From the NCBI GenBank assembly GCA_003858485.1, contig RQYD01000009.1, forward strand, positions 1 to 64,000: a DNA stretch of 64,000 bases. The letters are read 5' to 3'. Below the pieces are notes generated by a model, which did not search any database, was not told the DNA's origin, and saw only the letters and a list, made by a program, of their open reading frames with translations. Shown here in pieces: positions 15,216 to 23,251 of the stretch. Origin of the DNA: Clostridiales bacterium COT073_COT-073. GTDB taxonomy: Bacteria; Bacillota; Clostridia; Lachnospirales; Vallitaleaceae. Every line of letters begins with the position of its first letter. The stretch's first letter is position 1. A program made the position numbers and the translations under genes.

Positions 15216-15344
15216 ATGCTTTCATTTTTTAAGAATTTTGAATGGATTAATACCAGGGCTGCTATGAATGAAATCATGGCAGCCTTAATTCATTATTTCA
15301 AAATGCCGGGAAAAGGTCTTGATTTTTTTAGAAAAAGCATATAA
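15216..15344 (+). CDS. Possible small protein after the amylase gene
   Basis: A 42-codon frame beginning ATGCTTTCATTT encodes a peptide with aromatic and basic residues (MLSFFKNFEWINTRAAMNEI at the start). Codon use resembles coding sequence, but the upstream match to an SD (GGGAATAAG) is poor and overlaps the amylase stop region. A 10-bp hairpin lies inside it. It could equally be non-coding 3' sequence. Confidence 0.22.
   Translation: MLSFFKNFEWINTRAAMNEIMAALIHYFKMPGKGLDFFRKSI
15258..15283 (+). terminator. Weak terminator candidate after the amylase gene
   Basis: GCTGCTATGA pairs with TCATGGCAGC (one G-T wobble) around the loop ATGAAA. The sequence after it, CTTAATTCATTATTTC, is only loosely T-rich. 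It is the best hairpin between the amylase operon and plsX. Confidence 0.35.
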
Positions 15345-15429
15345 AATACCAGAAAAAGCCGTTTTTCCTGATACGAACAGAAATCAGAAAATTATTTGTG
15401 GAAAACAAAGAACTCCAGTCAAAAAACTA

Positions 15430-15458
15430 TTGCATTTTTGAAAGAAAAATTGTATAGT
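15430..15458 (+). promoter_or_regulatory. Probable sigma-A promoter of plsX
   Basis: TTGCAT (15430-15435) and TATAGT (15453-15458) have a 17-base spacer. The start would fall near 15465, about 20 bases before the plsX start codon. The sequence ATACGAAC lies about 55 bases upstream of the -35 element; the same 8-mer recurs in two other gaps of the window. Confidence 0.55.
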
Positions 15459-15485
15459 AAAGGAAGTCATTTGCAGGGGGTGAAA

Positions 15486-16493
15486 ATGAATAAGATTAGA
15501 ATAGCCATTGATGCGATGGGTGGCGATTTAGGGCCACAGGTAGTAGTGGAAGCGGCAGTTGCTGCCTTAGAGGAAAAAAACAATTTATTTTTGACGATTT
15601 TTGGTGAGGAAGTACAAATTCAAGCTGCCTTAAATGGAAAAAGTTATGATCAGGAAAGATTGCAAATTGTGGCCACTACTGAAGTGGTTTCCAATGATGA
15701 GTCGCCAACCGGAGCCATTCGTGCTAAAAAAGATTCTTCCCTGGTCAGAGCGCTTTATTTTGCTAAAGAAGGTAAGGCTGATGCCTTTGTATCAGCCGGC
15801 AGCACCGGCGGCATTTTGACTGGCGGGACCTTGATTTTAGGACGGATCAAAGGCATTAAAAGGCCGGCGCTGGCAACTTTTTTCCCAACCCGAAAAGAGC
15901 CGATTTTAATTCTGGATATTGGTGCCAATGTTGACTCCAAGCCGGAATATTTACATCAATTTGCAATTTTGGGAAAAGCCTACTATAATGGAACCTTTCC
16001 CAAGACTAATATTCGGGTCGGCTTAATTAATAATGGAGCGGAAGCACATAAAGGATCGGCCTTAACCAAAGCGGCATATGAACTACTGGCAGCTGATAAA
16101 AACCTGGGGTTTGTCGGCAATATTGAGCCGCGGGAAATTCATTCCGGTAATTATGATGTGGCAGTTTGTGATGGCTTTACCGGGAATATGATTTTAAAAT
16201 ATGCGGAAGGGCTGTCATCAATGATTTTTTCAGAAACCAAGGCAGCGATTATGAGTAATGCACTGAGTAAATTAGGCGGACTTTTTATTAAAAAATCGCT
16301 AAAGCAAATGGCCGGAAAGTTCGATTATAAGAAATATGGAGGTGCACCACTTTTAGGACTGGAAACATTGGTGGTCAAAGCACACGGCAGCTCAGATGCG
16401 TTAGCCTTTAAAAATGCAATTTATCAATGCAGCCGTTTTTTGGAAGCGGATATTACCGGAGAAATTAAACGCATGTTAGCAGATGCTGAGTAG
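15486..16493 (+). CDS. plsX: Phosphate acyltransferase PlsX
   Basis: Converts acyl-ACP to acyl-phosphate, the first step of phosphatidic acid synthesis in most Gram-positive bacteria. It acts as a peripheral membrane enzyme with PlsY. The 335-residue length is normal. It opens with IAIDAMGGDLGPQVVVEAA, the family signature, and has the conserved GLINNGAEAHKGS and DGFTGNMILKYAEG segments. The start at 15486 is preferred over an in-frame upstream ATG because GGGGG lies about five bases before it and the longer N-terminus has no counterpart in the family. The acyl carrier gene follows. FabD and FabG, found between them in B. subtilis, are absent. Confidence 0.96.
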   Translation: MNKIRIAIDAMGGDLGPQVVVEAAVAALEEKNNLFLTIFGEEVQIQAALNGKSYDQERLQIVATTEVVSNDESPTGAIRAKKDSSLVRALYFAKEGKADAFVSAGSTGGILTGGTLILGRIKGIKRPALATFFPTRKEPILILDIGANVDSKPEYLHQFAILGKAYYNGTFPKTNIRVGLINNGAEAHKGSALTKAAYELLAADKNLGFVGNIEPREIHSGNYDVAVCDGFTGNMILKYAEGLSSMIFSETKAAIMSNALSKLGGLFIKKSLKQMAGKFDYKKYGGAPLLGLETLVVKAHGSSDALAFKNAIYQCSRFLEADITGEIKRMLADAE

Positions 16494-16577
16494 ACAATTT
16501 TTGACCGGAAAAAACCAAAGATAATTCGAAGATATAGTTACAGTATAGTGGTGAGAAAAACACTAAAGGAGGACAAA

Positions 16578-16817
16578 ATGGACGAACAAAAACTATTAGA
16601 AATTATTGCAGAATTTACCAATTATGATGCGGATCAATTAGAGCCGGATATGCATTTTGTGGATGATCTGGGAATTGACTCTTTGGATTTGGCACAAATT
16701 ATTTTGAGTGCGGAATCGGAATTTGATGTTGAATTAGAAGAGGAAGTTGCAGATGGAATTGAAACAGTTGGAGATGCAATTGAGCTTTTAAAAGAGAAAT
16801 TAGAGGAACAAGAATAA
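16578..16817 (+). CDS. acpP: Acyl carrier protein
   Basis: A small acidic carrier of fatty-acid intermediates, 79 residues. The phosphopantetheine attachment Ser35 lies in GIDSLDLAQ. The four-helix ACP pattern is clear: EPDMHFVDDLGIDSLDLAQI, then EFDVELEEEVADGI. The ATG is set by AAAGGAGG five bases upstream; an in-frame GTG 30 bases before has no SD. It is 84 bases from plsX and 289 from rnc. It is functionally linked to PlsX, which uses acyl-ACP. Confidence 0.96.
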   Translation: MDEQKLLEIIAEFTNYDADQLEPDMHFVDDLGIDSLDLAQIILSAESEFDVELEEEVADGIETVGDAIELLKEKLEEQE

Positions 16818-17106
16818 ATATATATTTATCGGTATGGCCTGGATGTAACTTGCCAGACAAGATTGTGTTTGGGTTAGATGCCGGTTCAGGATCGGAAAGT
16901 TGAAATATATTACATTGTTTCATTTTAATTGGTTAAGGCAAGAGATGATAAATCCCTTGCCTTATCTTCACTTTAGCCGGATAAACAGCTACAGGACCCG
17001 GAGTATAGCATCAATTAAAAAGGATATGATATTTCAAACCGGAATAAAGCCAAAAGAGTTTGAGCAAGTGGAGCAAACGATAGTATCATAGCAGAAAGGA
17101 GCCGGT
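16818..17106 (+). other. Intergenic region acpP-rnc with a hairpin
   Basis: The only clear structure is AAGGCAAG (16935-16942) pairing with CTTGCCTT (16956-16963), extended by GA/TC, with the tail ATCTTCACTTT. It could be a weak terminator after acpP. A short plus-strand frame (16900-17091) has no SD and no recognisable product. The rnc SD, AAAGGAG, ends the region. Confidence 0.4.
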
Positions 17107-17787
17107 ATGTTTGAGCCAAAAGAAAAGCTGGAATTAATAATTGCGTATAAATTTCATTATCCGGAATTATTAATTCAAGCTTTAACGCATAGTTCGCATA
17201 TCAATGAGAGTCATTTACGCAAAATTGAAAGCAATGAACGACTGGAATTTTTAGGAGATGCGGTCTTGGAAATTATTACATCAGATTATTTATATCATCA
17301 ATATTCCGATTTGCCGGAAGGAGATTTGACCAGAATGCGGGCAACCATGGTGTGTGAAGCATCATTAGCCGAGTTTGCCCGGGATCTGGAGTTAGGCAGC
17401 TTTTTAACTTTGGGTAAGGGAGAAGATGCCACCGGTGGCAGGGAGCGTAACTCCGTTTTAGCCGATGCAGTCGAAGCGTTGATTGGAGCAATTTATTTGG
17501 ATGGCGGTTTAGAACCGGCCAGAGAATTTTTGCTGCGCTTTTTCTTAAAACGCCGGGAACAAAGTTTTGTCGATTTTAAAACTCAGCTTCAGGAACAAAT
17601 TCAAAAAGAAAGTGAGATTCCGCTGAATTATGTGCTGGTTTCAGAAAGCGGGCCGGATCATAAGAAAGAATTTGTAATGGAAGTTTGGCATGGCCAAAAA
17701 AAATTGGGTCAGGGCAGTGGTAACAGTAAAAAAGCAGCTCAGCAGCAGGCAGCCAAAGCAGCAATGGAGGGATTTTCATGTATTTAA
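17107..17787 (+). CDS. rnc: Ribonuclease III
   Basis: A double-strand-specific endoribonuclease that matures rRNA and processes structured mRNAs. The 226-residue protein has the catalytic domain signature NERLEFLGDAVLEI (residues 43-56, with metal ligands Glu47 and Asp51). The second acidic pair lies in SVLADAVEALIGAIYLDGG. A C-terminal dsRNA-binding domain runs from about residue 157 (FKTQLQEQIQKESEI) to the end, with the GSGNSKKAAQQQAAKAA helix. AAAGGAG before the ATG supports the start. Its end overlaps smc by 10 bases, the same rnc-smc-ftsY order as in B. subtilis. Confidence 0.97.
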   Translation: MFEPKEKLELIIAYKFHYPELLIQALTHSSHINESHLRKIESNERLEFLGDAVLEIITSDYLYHQYSDLPEGDLTRMRATMVCEASLAEFARDLELGSFLTLGKGEDATGGRERNSVLADAVEALIGAIYLDGGLEPAREFLLRFFLKRREQSFVDFKTQLQEQIQKESEIPLNYVLVSESGPDHKKEFVMEVWHGQKKLGQGSGNSKKAAQQQAAKAAMEGFSCI

Positions 17788-20700
17788 AATCAGTGGAATT
17801 GTATGGCTTTAAATCCTTTCCCAATAAAATTAATTTTCAGTTTGAACATGGAATCACAGCCATTGTTGGCCCTAATGGCAGCGGCAAAAGCAATATTGCC
17901 GATGCTGTTCGGTGGGTGTTGGGCGAACAATCGGCCAAGCAGCTTCGGGGCAGCAGCATGCAGGATGTGATTTTTGCCGGTACCGAAACCAGAAAACCAT
18001 TGGGTTATTGCCAGGTTGACTTAACAATTGATAACAGTGACAAAACTTTACCGATTGATTATAGTGAGGTTAAAATCAGCCGCCGGGTATATCGATCCGG
18101 TGAAAGTGATTATATGATCAATGGTGGTGCCTGTCGGTTGAAAGATATTCACTCCCTGTTTATGGATACCGGTGTGGGCAAGGAAGGTTATTCTATTATC
18201 GGACAGGGACAAATTGAAAAAATCTTGTCGGCCAAGCCGGAGGATCGGCGGATGTTGTTTGATGAAGCGGCTGGTATCGTAAAATTTAAGGAAAGAAAAG
18301 CAGCCGCTTTGCAAAAGCTGGAGGAGGAAACTTTTGACCTGGCTCGATTGTCTGATCTGATCGGTGAATTGGAAAAGCAGGAAAAAGTGCTGGCTGAGCA
18401 GGCAATTACTGCCAGGGAATATTTGCGGCTACGGGATGATTTGCGTAAATATGAAATTAATAGTTTTATCCGACTAATGGATAGCTTTGAGGAAAATTTA
18501 AAAAATCTGACAGAAAAGAATGAAATCATTTTAGCGGATTTGCACAAGCGGAAAAAGGAATACGAAAGCAGAGAAAAAGAATATGAAGAGGTGGCCGAAG
18601 CTTTACGGGCCAAGGATCGGGAATATGAGCAAGTCAGTGAACTGGCGCATAGTAAGAAACTGGAAGCAGAGAGGGCTTTGGCAGAAATTCGGCTGGATCA
18701 GGAAAGAATTTCTAATTTAGTGAATAATTATACCAATTTGCAGAGTCGGGCCGAGGAATTTTATGAAGCTCAGCTGCGCGGAGAAAAAGAGCTGGTGTCA
18801 ATGAAATACCAGGATGAAAAAGAAAAAGCGGTATTGATCAAACATCAAAATGAAATCAGGGCTTTTGAGCAGGATAAAAAAGAATTGGAAATGGCCATTG
18901 AGGCAGAAAATCAAAAGAAAACGGATTATCAGAGCCAAAGGTTAAACCAAATTCGGCAAAAGGCAGAAAGTGAAACCGCCCTTGGCCGGATTGCCCTGGA
19001 AAAGGAAAATAACAGCAAACGTCAACAGGCAATTATTGCCAGGCAAGCAGTATTGACCCGAACTGTGGCGGTGATGGTCGAGGAAATCAAAGCTTTTGAA
19101 ACTACCGAAGAAAGCCTGCTACAAAAACAGGATCAGCTTTTAAAAACCAAAACTAAGAATGCCAAATTGATGGCTGAGGCAATGCGCCAATTCAGTGATT
19201 TGGAAAATAGAAAAAGTCATTTGCGCGGTGAGTATCAAGAAAAGGAATCGCGGCAAAAGGCCTTGGTTGACCTGGAAAATAACTATGATGGTTATTTTTT
19301 GGCAGTTAAAAAAGTATTGGATTTAAAAAATCCGGGGATTATCGGAGTGGTGGCCGATATTCTTGAAGTTGAGGAAAAGTATCAAAAAGCGATTGAAACA
19401 GCTTTGGGAAACCGTTTACAAAATATTATCACGGATACCGATGCGGATGCTGAGCAGGCAATAGAATATTTAAAGCAAAATAAATTGGGGCGGGCGACCT
19501 TTTTGCCAATGAACACAGTAACAGCGGTCAAAGCCAAAGAAATTTTCCGGGAAAAAGGATATTTGGGAATTGCCGCTGATTTGGTTAAATATGATCCTAA
19601 ATTTGAAAACATTGTTCAGTCATTATTGGGCAATTTATTTGTGACCGATAACTTACAAAATGCCCGATATTTAGCTGCCAAATATCAGTACAAATTGCGG
19701 ATTATTACATTGGATGGTGATGTTCTTAGCCCTGGTGGCAGTATGACCGGCGGTGAGTTTAAAAATGCCAAAAGTATGATTTTCTCCCGTAAAAATGATA
19801 TTGCTAAATTAGAGAAAGAGTTAAATGAACTGAAAGCAGAGCTGGATAAGGCCGATCAGGAGTTTTTAAGGCAAAAAGAAAAAAACAGTGAGCTGCAAAA
19901 AGAAACAGAAAGTATTTTAGCTCAGGAAAGAGAAACCAATGCTGAGATGGATCGACTGGTCTTTGTGCTGGCTCAAAAAAAGAAGGAATTGACTGCCCAG
20001 CAGACAGAATGCTTGCAGCTGGAAACAGAAACAATCGAGATTAAAGAATGTTTGCAGCGGCTGGAAAAAGAAAAAGGCTGGTGGCTGGAGAATACCGGAC
20101 ATTTGTCTGAGGAAAATTTGCAGGCTGAGCAGGATAAGGCAGAAGAACGACTGCAAACACTGCAAAGTGATTTGGACTGTGTGAATGAAGATATTGTCAA
20201 GGTGAGAATGCAGGTAACCGCCATTGAGGAGCGGCTGTCACATACTGAAGAACGCAGCCAGGTCATTCGTACCACAATAGCCGAAGCAGCGGAAAAACAG
20301 GCGCAGCTGAAGCGGGAGTTATCGGCTCTTAATTTAGAAAAACTGAAAAAAGAACAGGCGCTGGCTGAGCAGCAGGAGATCCTGACTCAAACTTCAGCTA
20401 TTCAAGAGCAAGCCGAAGAGCAAAGAGTGGTTTTGAAACATGAAAAATCATTAATTCAGGCCAAGAAGGAAAATTTGCAAACCAATAAGGAAAATCACTA
20501 TAAAGAAGTGGCTCTCCTGGAAAAAGAACAAATTCGTCTGAATATGCAAATTGATAAGTATACGGAGCAGAAGGAATCACAGGCTGAGTATATGTGGACG
20601 GAATACGAACTTACCTATTCGACTGCCAAGGCGTGGGAAGAACCGGATTTAGGCAGTGATACTGCCTTAAAATCAAATATGAAGCGCTTGAAGGAGGAAA

Positions 20701-21329
20701 TGAAGGCCTTAGGCGATGTCAATGTCGGAGCCATCCATGAATATGAGGAAGTCAAGCAAAGACTTGACTTTAACATAGTTCAGCAGGCCGATATTTTAGA
20801 AGCGGAAGCCCGGCTCAAGGAAATGATTGCTGATTTGGAAAAACAAATGACCGAAAGATTTGAGCAGGAATTTGCGGAAATTAACCGGCGCTTTGCTAAA
20901 GTCTTTCAGGAATTATTTGGTGGCGGAATTGGCTATCTGTCGTTGACAGAAAAGGAGAATGTTCTGGAAAGCGGAATTGCCATTCATGTTCAGCCGCCCG
21001 GCAAAAAATTGAAAAATATGATGTTGTTGTCCGGCGGAGAGCGTTCTTTTACAGCGATTGCTCTGTTATTTGCAATTCAAAGTCTGCGGCCATCACCATT
21101 TTGTATTTTGGATGAAATTGAAGCGGCATTGGATGATGCCAACGTGTATAAATTTGCTAAATATTTGCATAAATTAACAAGCGATACTCAATTTATTGTC
21201 ATTACTCACCGGAAAGGAACAATGGAATCGGCAGATGCCTTATATGGCATTACCATGCAGGAAAAGGGAGTCTCGACACAGGTATCGGTAAAAATGATTG
21301 AAAATGATCTGGATAAAAAGGAGGAATAA
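17778..21329 (+). CDS. smc: Chromosome segregation ATPase SMC
   Basis: The condensin core ATPase that compacts and separates chromosomes with ScpA and ScpB (not in this window). The 1183-residue length is typical. It has an N-terminal Walker A, GPNGSGKSNIADAVRWVLG (about 32-50), a long coiled coil (about 165-500), and a globular hinge (about 510-670) ending GGSMTGGEF. A second coiled coil follows (to about 1020). The C-terminal head has the ABC signature LLSGGERSFTA and Walker B PFCILDEIEAALDD. The ATG lies inside the rnc end, in another frame. Its stop is directly followed by the ftsY ATG. Confidence 0.97.
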   Translation: MYLKSVELYGFKSFPNKINFQFEHGITAIVGPNGSGKSNIADAVRWVLGEQSAKQLRGSSMQDVIFAGTETRKPLGYCQVDLTIDNSDKTLPIDYSEVKISRRVYRSGESDYMINGGACRLKDIHSLFMDTGVGKEGYSIIGQGQIEKILSAKPEDRRMLFDEAAGIVKFKERKAAALQKLEEETFDLARLSDLIGELEKQEKVLAEQAITAREYLRLRDDLRKYEINSFIRLMDSFEENLKNLTEKNEIILADLHKRKKEYESREKEYEEVAEALRAKDREYEQVSELAHSKKLEAERALAEIRLDQERISNLVNNYTNLQSRAEEFYEAQLRGEKELVSMKYQDEKEKAVLIKHQNEIRAFEQDKKELEMAIEAENQKKTDYQSQRLNQIRQKAESETALGRIALEKENNSKRQQAIIARQAVLTRTVAVMVEEIKAFETTEESLLQKQDQLLKTKTKNAKLMAEAMRQFSDLENRKSHLRGEYQEKESRQKALVDLENNYDGYFLAVKKVLDLKNPGIIGVVADILEVEEKYQKAIETALGNRLQNIITDTDADAEQAIEYLKQNKLGRATFLPMNTVTAVKAKEIFREKGYLGIAADLVKYDPKFENIVQSLLGNLFVTDNLQNARYLAAKYQYKLRIITLDGDVLSPGGSMTGGEFKNAKSMIFSRKNDIAKLEKELNELKAELDKADQEFLRQKEKNSELQKETESILAQERETNAEMDRLVFVLAQKKKELTAQQTECLQLETETIEIKECLQRLEKEKGWWLENTGHLSEENLQAEQDKAEERLQTLQSDLDCVNEDIVKVRMQVTAIEERLSHTEERSQVIRTTIAEAAEKQAQLKRELSALNLEKLKKEQALAEQQEILTQTSAIQEQAEEQRVVLKHEKSLIQAKKENLQTNKENHYKEVALLEKEQIRLNMQIDKYTEQKESQAEYMWTEYELTYSTAKAWEEPDLGSDTALKSNMKRLKEEMKALGDVNVGAIHEYEEVKQRLDFNIVQQADILEAEARLKEMIADLEKQMTERFEQEFAEINRRFAKVFQELFGGGIGYLSLTEKENVLESGIAIHVQPPGKKLKNMMLLSGGERSFTAIALLFAIQSLRPSPFCILDEIEAALDDANVYKFAKYLHKLTSDTQFIVITHRKGTMESADALYGITMQEKGVSTQVSVKMIENDLDKKEE

Positions 21330-22769
21330 ATGGGGATTTTTGATTTTCTGAAAAAGAAAAAAGTCGAAAATGAAGGAATAGCAGAAAATTTAAATGAGTT
21401 CGGGGACGAGCCTTTAACGCAACCGGAAAATCAAATGCAAAGTCCGGCTGATAAGCCGGAGTGGCAGCCGGTTCGTCCGGAGATCGGTCCGATTACCGGA
21501 GATCTGAACCAATCGGCAGCGCTGGAGTCAGCTGTGCTTTCGGCTGCACTTAATAATTTATCGACGGCGGAAGCTGAGGTTGAATCAGTGGAAATGCCGG
21601 CAGCAATGGCAGAAGTGAGATTAGTAGAGGAACAAAGGCCGAATGCCAATGTGGAGCCGGTAGCAGAACTTCAGTTTATCCGGACTGCAGAAGAAATGTC
21701 GGAGCCCATAGTAGCCGCAAGCGAACATATATCACCGCAAATGACCGGTTCGGGCTTAGAATCGACGGATCAACGGCTGGAAGAAATAGCCGGAGATACA
21801 GTTGAGGAAACTCAAGCATCAGAAATGATGGAATCGGTGGAGGAGCAGCCGGTGAAAAAAGGATTTTTCCAGAAGCTGGTAGAAGGTTTGTCCAAAACCC
21901 GTAATCATGTGATGCAGGGGGTAAATGATGTTTTAAGCAGTTTTACATCAATTGATGAAGATTTTTATGAAGAACTGGAAGAAGCTTTAATTGTTGGTGA
22001 TTTGGGCGTTAATACTGCTCTTAAAATTGTAGCCGGCTTAAAAGAAAAAGTGAAAGAGCGGCGAATTAAAGATCCGCAGGCAGTGAAAGCTTTATTAAAA
22101 GAGGAATTAAAAGAGCAAATGCAAACTTCGGCTGATGCTTATGACTTTATCCAAAAAAAGACAGTACTGCTGGTAATTGGTGTTAATGGTGTGGGAAAAA
22201 CTACCACTATTGGCAAATTGGCCTCCCAATATAAGAAAGCCGGAAAAAAAGTAATGTTGGCGGCAGCTGACACTTTCCGGGCAGCGGCCATTGATCAATT
22301 GAAGGAATGGGCTAATCGCTCAGAGGTACCGATTGTGGCACAGGCAGAAAATTCGGACCCGGGGGCGGTGATTTATGATGCCATTGCTTCGGCTAAGAGT
22401 AAAGAAATGGATATTTTGATTTGTGACACAGCTGGCCGGCTGCATAATAAAAAGAATTTAATGAATGAACTGGGGAAAATTTACCGGATTATTGGTCGTG
22501 AATATCCGGAAGCTCATTTGGAAGTTTTTTTGGTTCTAGATAGCACCACCGGTCAAAATGCCTTGGTGCAAGCCAAGGAATTTAAAGAAATGGCCGATAT
22601 TACCGGTATTGTTTTAACGAAATTGGATGGTACTTCCAAGGGCGGAATTGCCATTGCTATTGCCGCTGATTTAAAGCTGCCGGTTAAGTATATTGGTGTG
22701 GGCGAAGGAATTGACGATTTACGGCCATTTGATGCCGACAGTTTTGTCGAAGCTTTATTTGAGGAATAA
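21330..22769 (+). CDS. ftsY: Signal recognition particle receptor FtsY
   Basis: A GTPase that docks the SRP-ribosome complex at the membrane. The 479-residue protein begins with a long acidic, low-complexity A domain (about 1-175, rich in Glu, Ala and Pro), followed by the NG domain. G motifs: GVNGVGKTTTIGKLA (P-loop), DTFRAAAIDQL, DTAGRLHNKKNLM and TKLDGTSKGG. The longer than usual A domain is typical of low-sequence-constraint linkers and is the only unusual feature. AAGGAGG before the ATG overlaps the smc end. In B. subtilis ylxM-ffh follows ftsY; here a terminator and repeats follow instead. Confidence 0.96.
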   Translation: MGIFDFLKKKKVENEGIAENLNEFGDEPLTQPENQMQSPADKPEWQPVRPEIGPITGDLNQSAALESAVLSAALNNLSTAEAEVESVEMPAAMAEVRLVEEQRPNANVEPVAELQFIRTAEEMSEPIVAASEHISPQMTGSGLESTDQRLEEIAGDTVEETQASEMMESVEEQPVKKGFFQKLVEGLSKTRNHVMQGVNDVLSSFTSIDEDFYEELEEALIVGDLGVNTALKIVAGLKEKVKERRIKDPQAVKALLKEELKEQMQTSADAYDFIQKKTVLLVIGVNGVGKTTTIGKLASQYKKAGKKVMLAAADTFRAAAIDQLKEWANRSEVPIVAQAENSDPGAVIYDAIASAKSKEMDILICDTAGRLHNKKNLMNELGKIYRIIGREYPEAHLEVFLVLDSTTGQNALVQAKEFKEMADITGIVLTKLDGTSKGGIAIAIAADLKLPVKYIGVGEGIDDLRPFDADSFVEALFEE

Positions 22770-22869
22770 TTGCTTAACTGTTTATTTATAAAAACTTATT
22801 TTGTTTTTACTAAAGTTTAATGAAATTACACAAATAGAGGACGACTTTCGGCGGATAAATTAATATAAT

Positions 22870-22912
22870 AAAAGCAGATACTTCAAAATAGGTGTCTGCT
22901 TTTTCTGTTTTT
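22870..22912 (+). terminator. Intrinsic terminator after ftsY
   Basis: AAAAGCAGATAC (22870-22881) pairs with GTGTCTGCTTTT (22892-22903) with one G-T wobble and a 10-base loop; TTTTCTGTTTTT includes and follows the right arm. It closes the rnc-smc-ftsY operon about 100 bases after the ftsY stop. Confidence 0.85.
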
Positions 22913-23017
22913 GGCGAAATTTTAAGGTTTAGCTGGTGTAATATACTGGATTTGTTGGATTTGCCGGTGTTGCGGGGAGTGTAGTATAAGAGGTTGTGAT
23001 TAGGAGGTAGTAATTAG

Positions 23018-23082
23018 GATACTATACTGGATTTGCCTATATCGCCGGCAAGCCAGAGTATAGGCAAATCCAGTATAGTATC
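23018..23082. repeat. Perfect 24-bp inverted repeat with 17-base loop
   Basis: Bases 23018-23041 and 23059-23082 are exact reverse complements (arm starts GATACTATACTGG and ends TTTGCCTATA). The 17-base loop contains the palindrome GCCGGC. A 13-base piece of the arm (TATACTGGATTTG) also occurs at 22942-22954. No T run follows, so it is not a terminator. It could be a REP- or MITE-like palindromic unit or a structured RNA; no transposase gene is near. Confidence 0.85.
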
Positions 23083-23159
23083 GGATATGATAATGAACAA
23101 AGGATAGGTATAGTATCGGATATGATAATAGTAAGGAGGTATGGCATCGGATATGATAA
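23074..23159 (+). repeat. Three tandem copies of a short direct repeat
   Basis: The 14-base core ATCGGATATGATAA occurs at 23080-23093, 23115-23128 and 23146-23159, spaced 35 and 31 bases. The first two copies share 21 identical bases (23074-23094 and 23109-23129); the first overlaps the right arm of the inverted repeat. Each core includes TATGAT, close to a -10 hexamer. The block ends about 90 bases before comM, so it could act in its transcription, or be passive repeat expansion. Confidence 0.7.
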
Positions 23160-23251
23160 CTGCAAGAGATGGGGGATGTCGTCTGTTGGAATGAACAGAG
23201 TCATGGCTAGTGGTAAATTTCAAATCAGTTGAGATTGAAAAAGGAGGAAAT

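Noticed and set aside
16900-17091. 63-codon frame before rnc
   Set aside because: No SD, contains a hairpin, and no recognisable protein pattern.
23080-23159. Three evenly spaced repeats that look superficially like a short CRISPR array
   Set aside because: Repeat cores are only 14-21 bases, spacers are shorter than in CRISPR arrays, copies are imperfect, and no cas gene is in the window.
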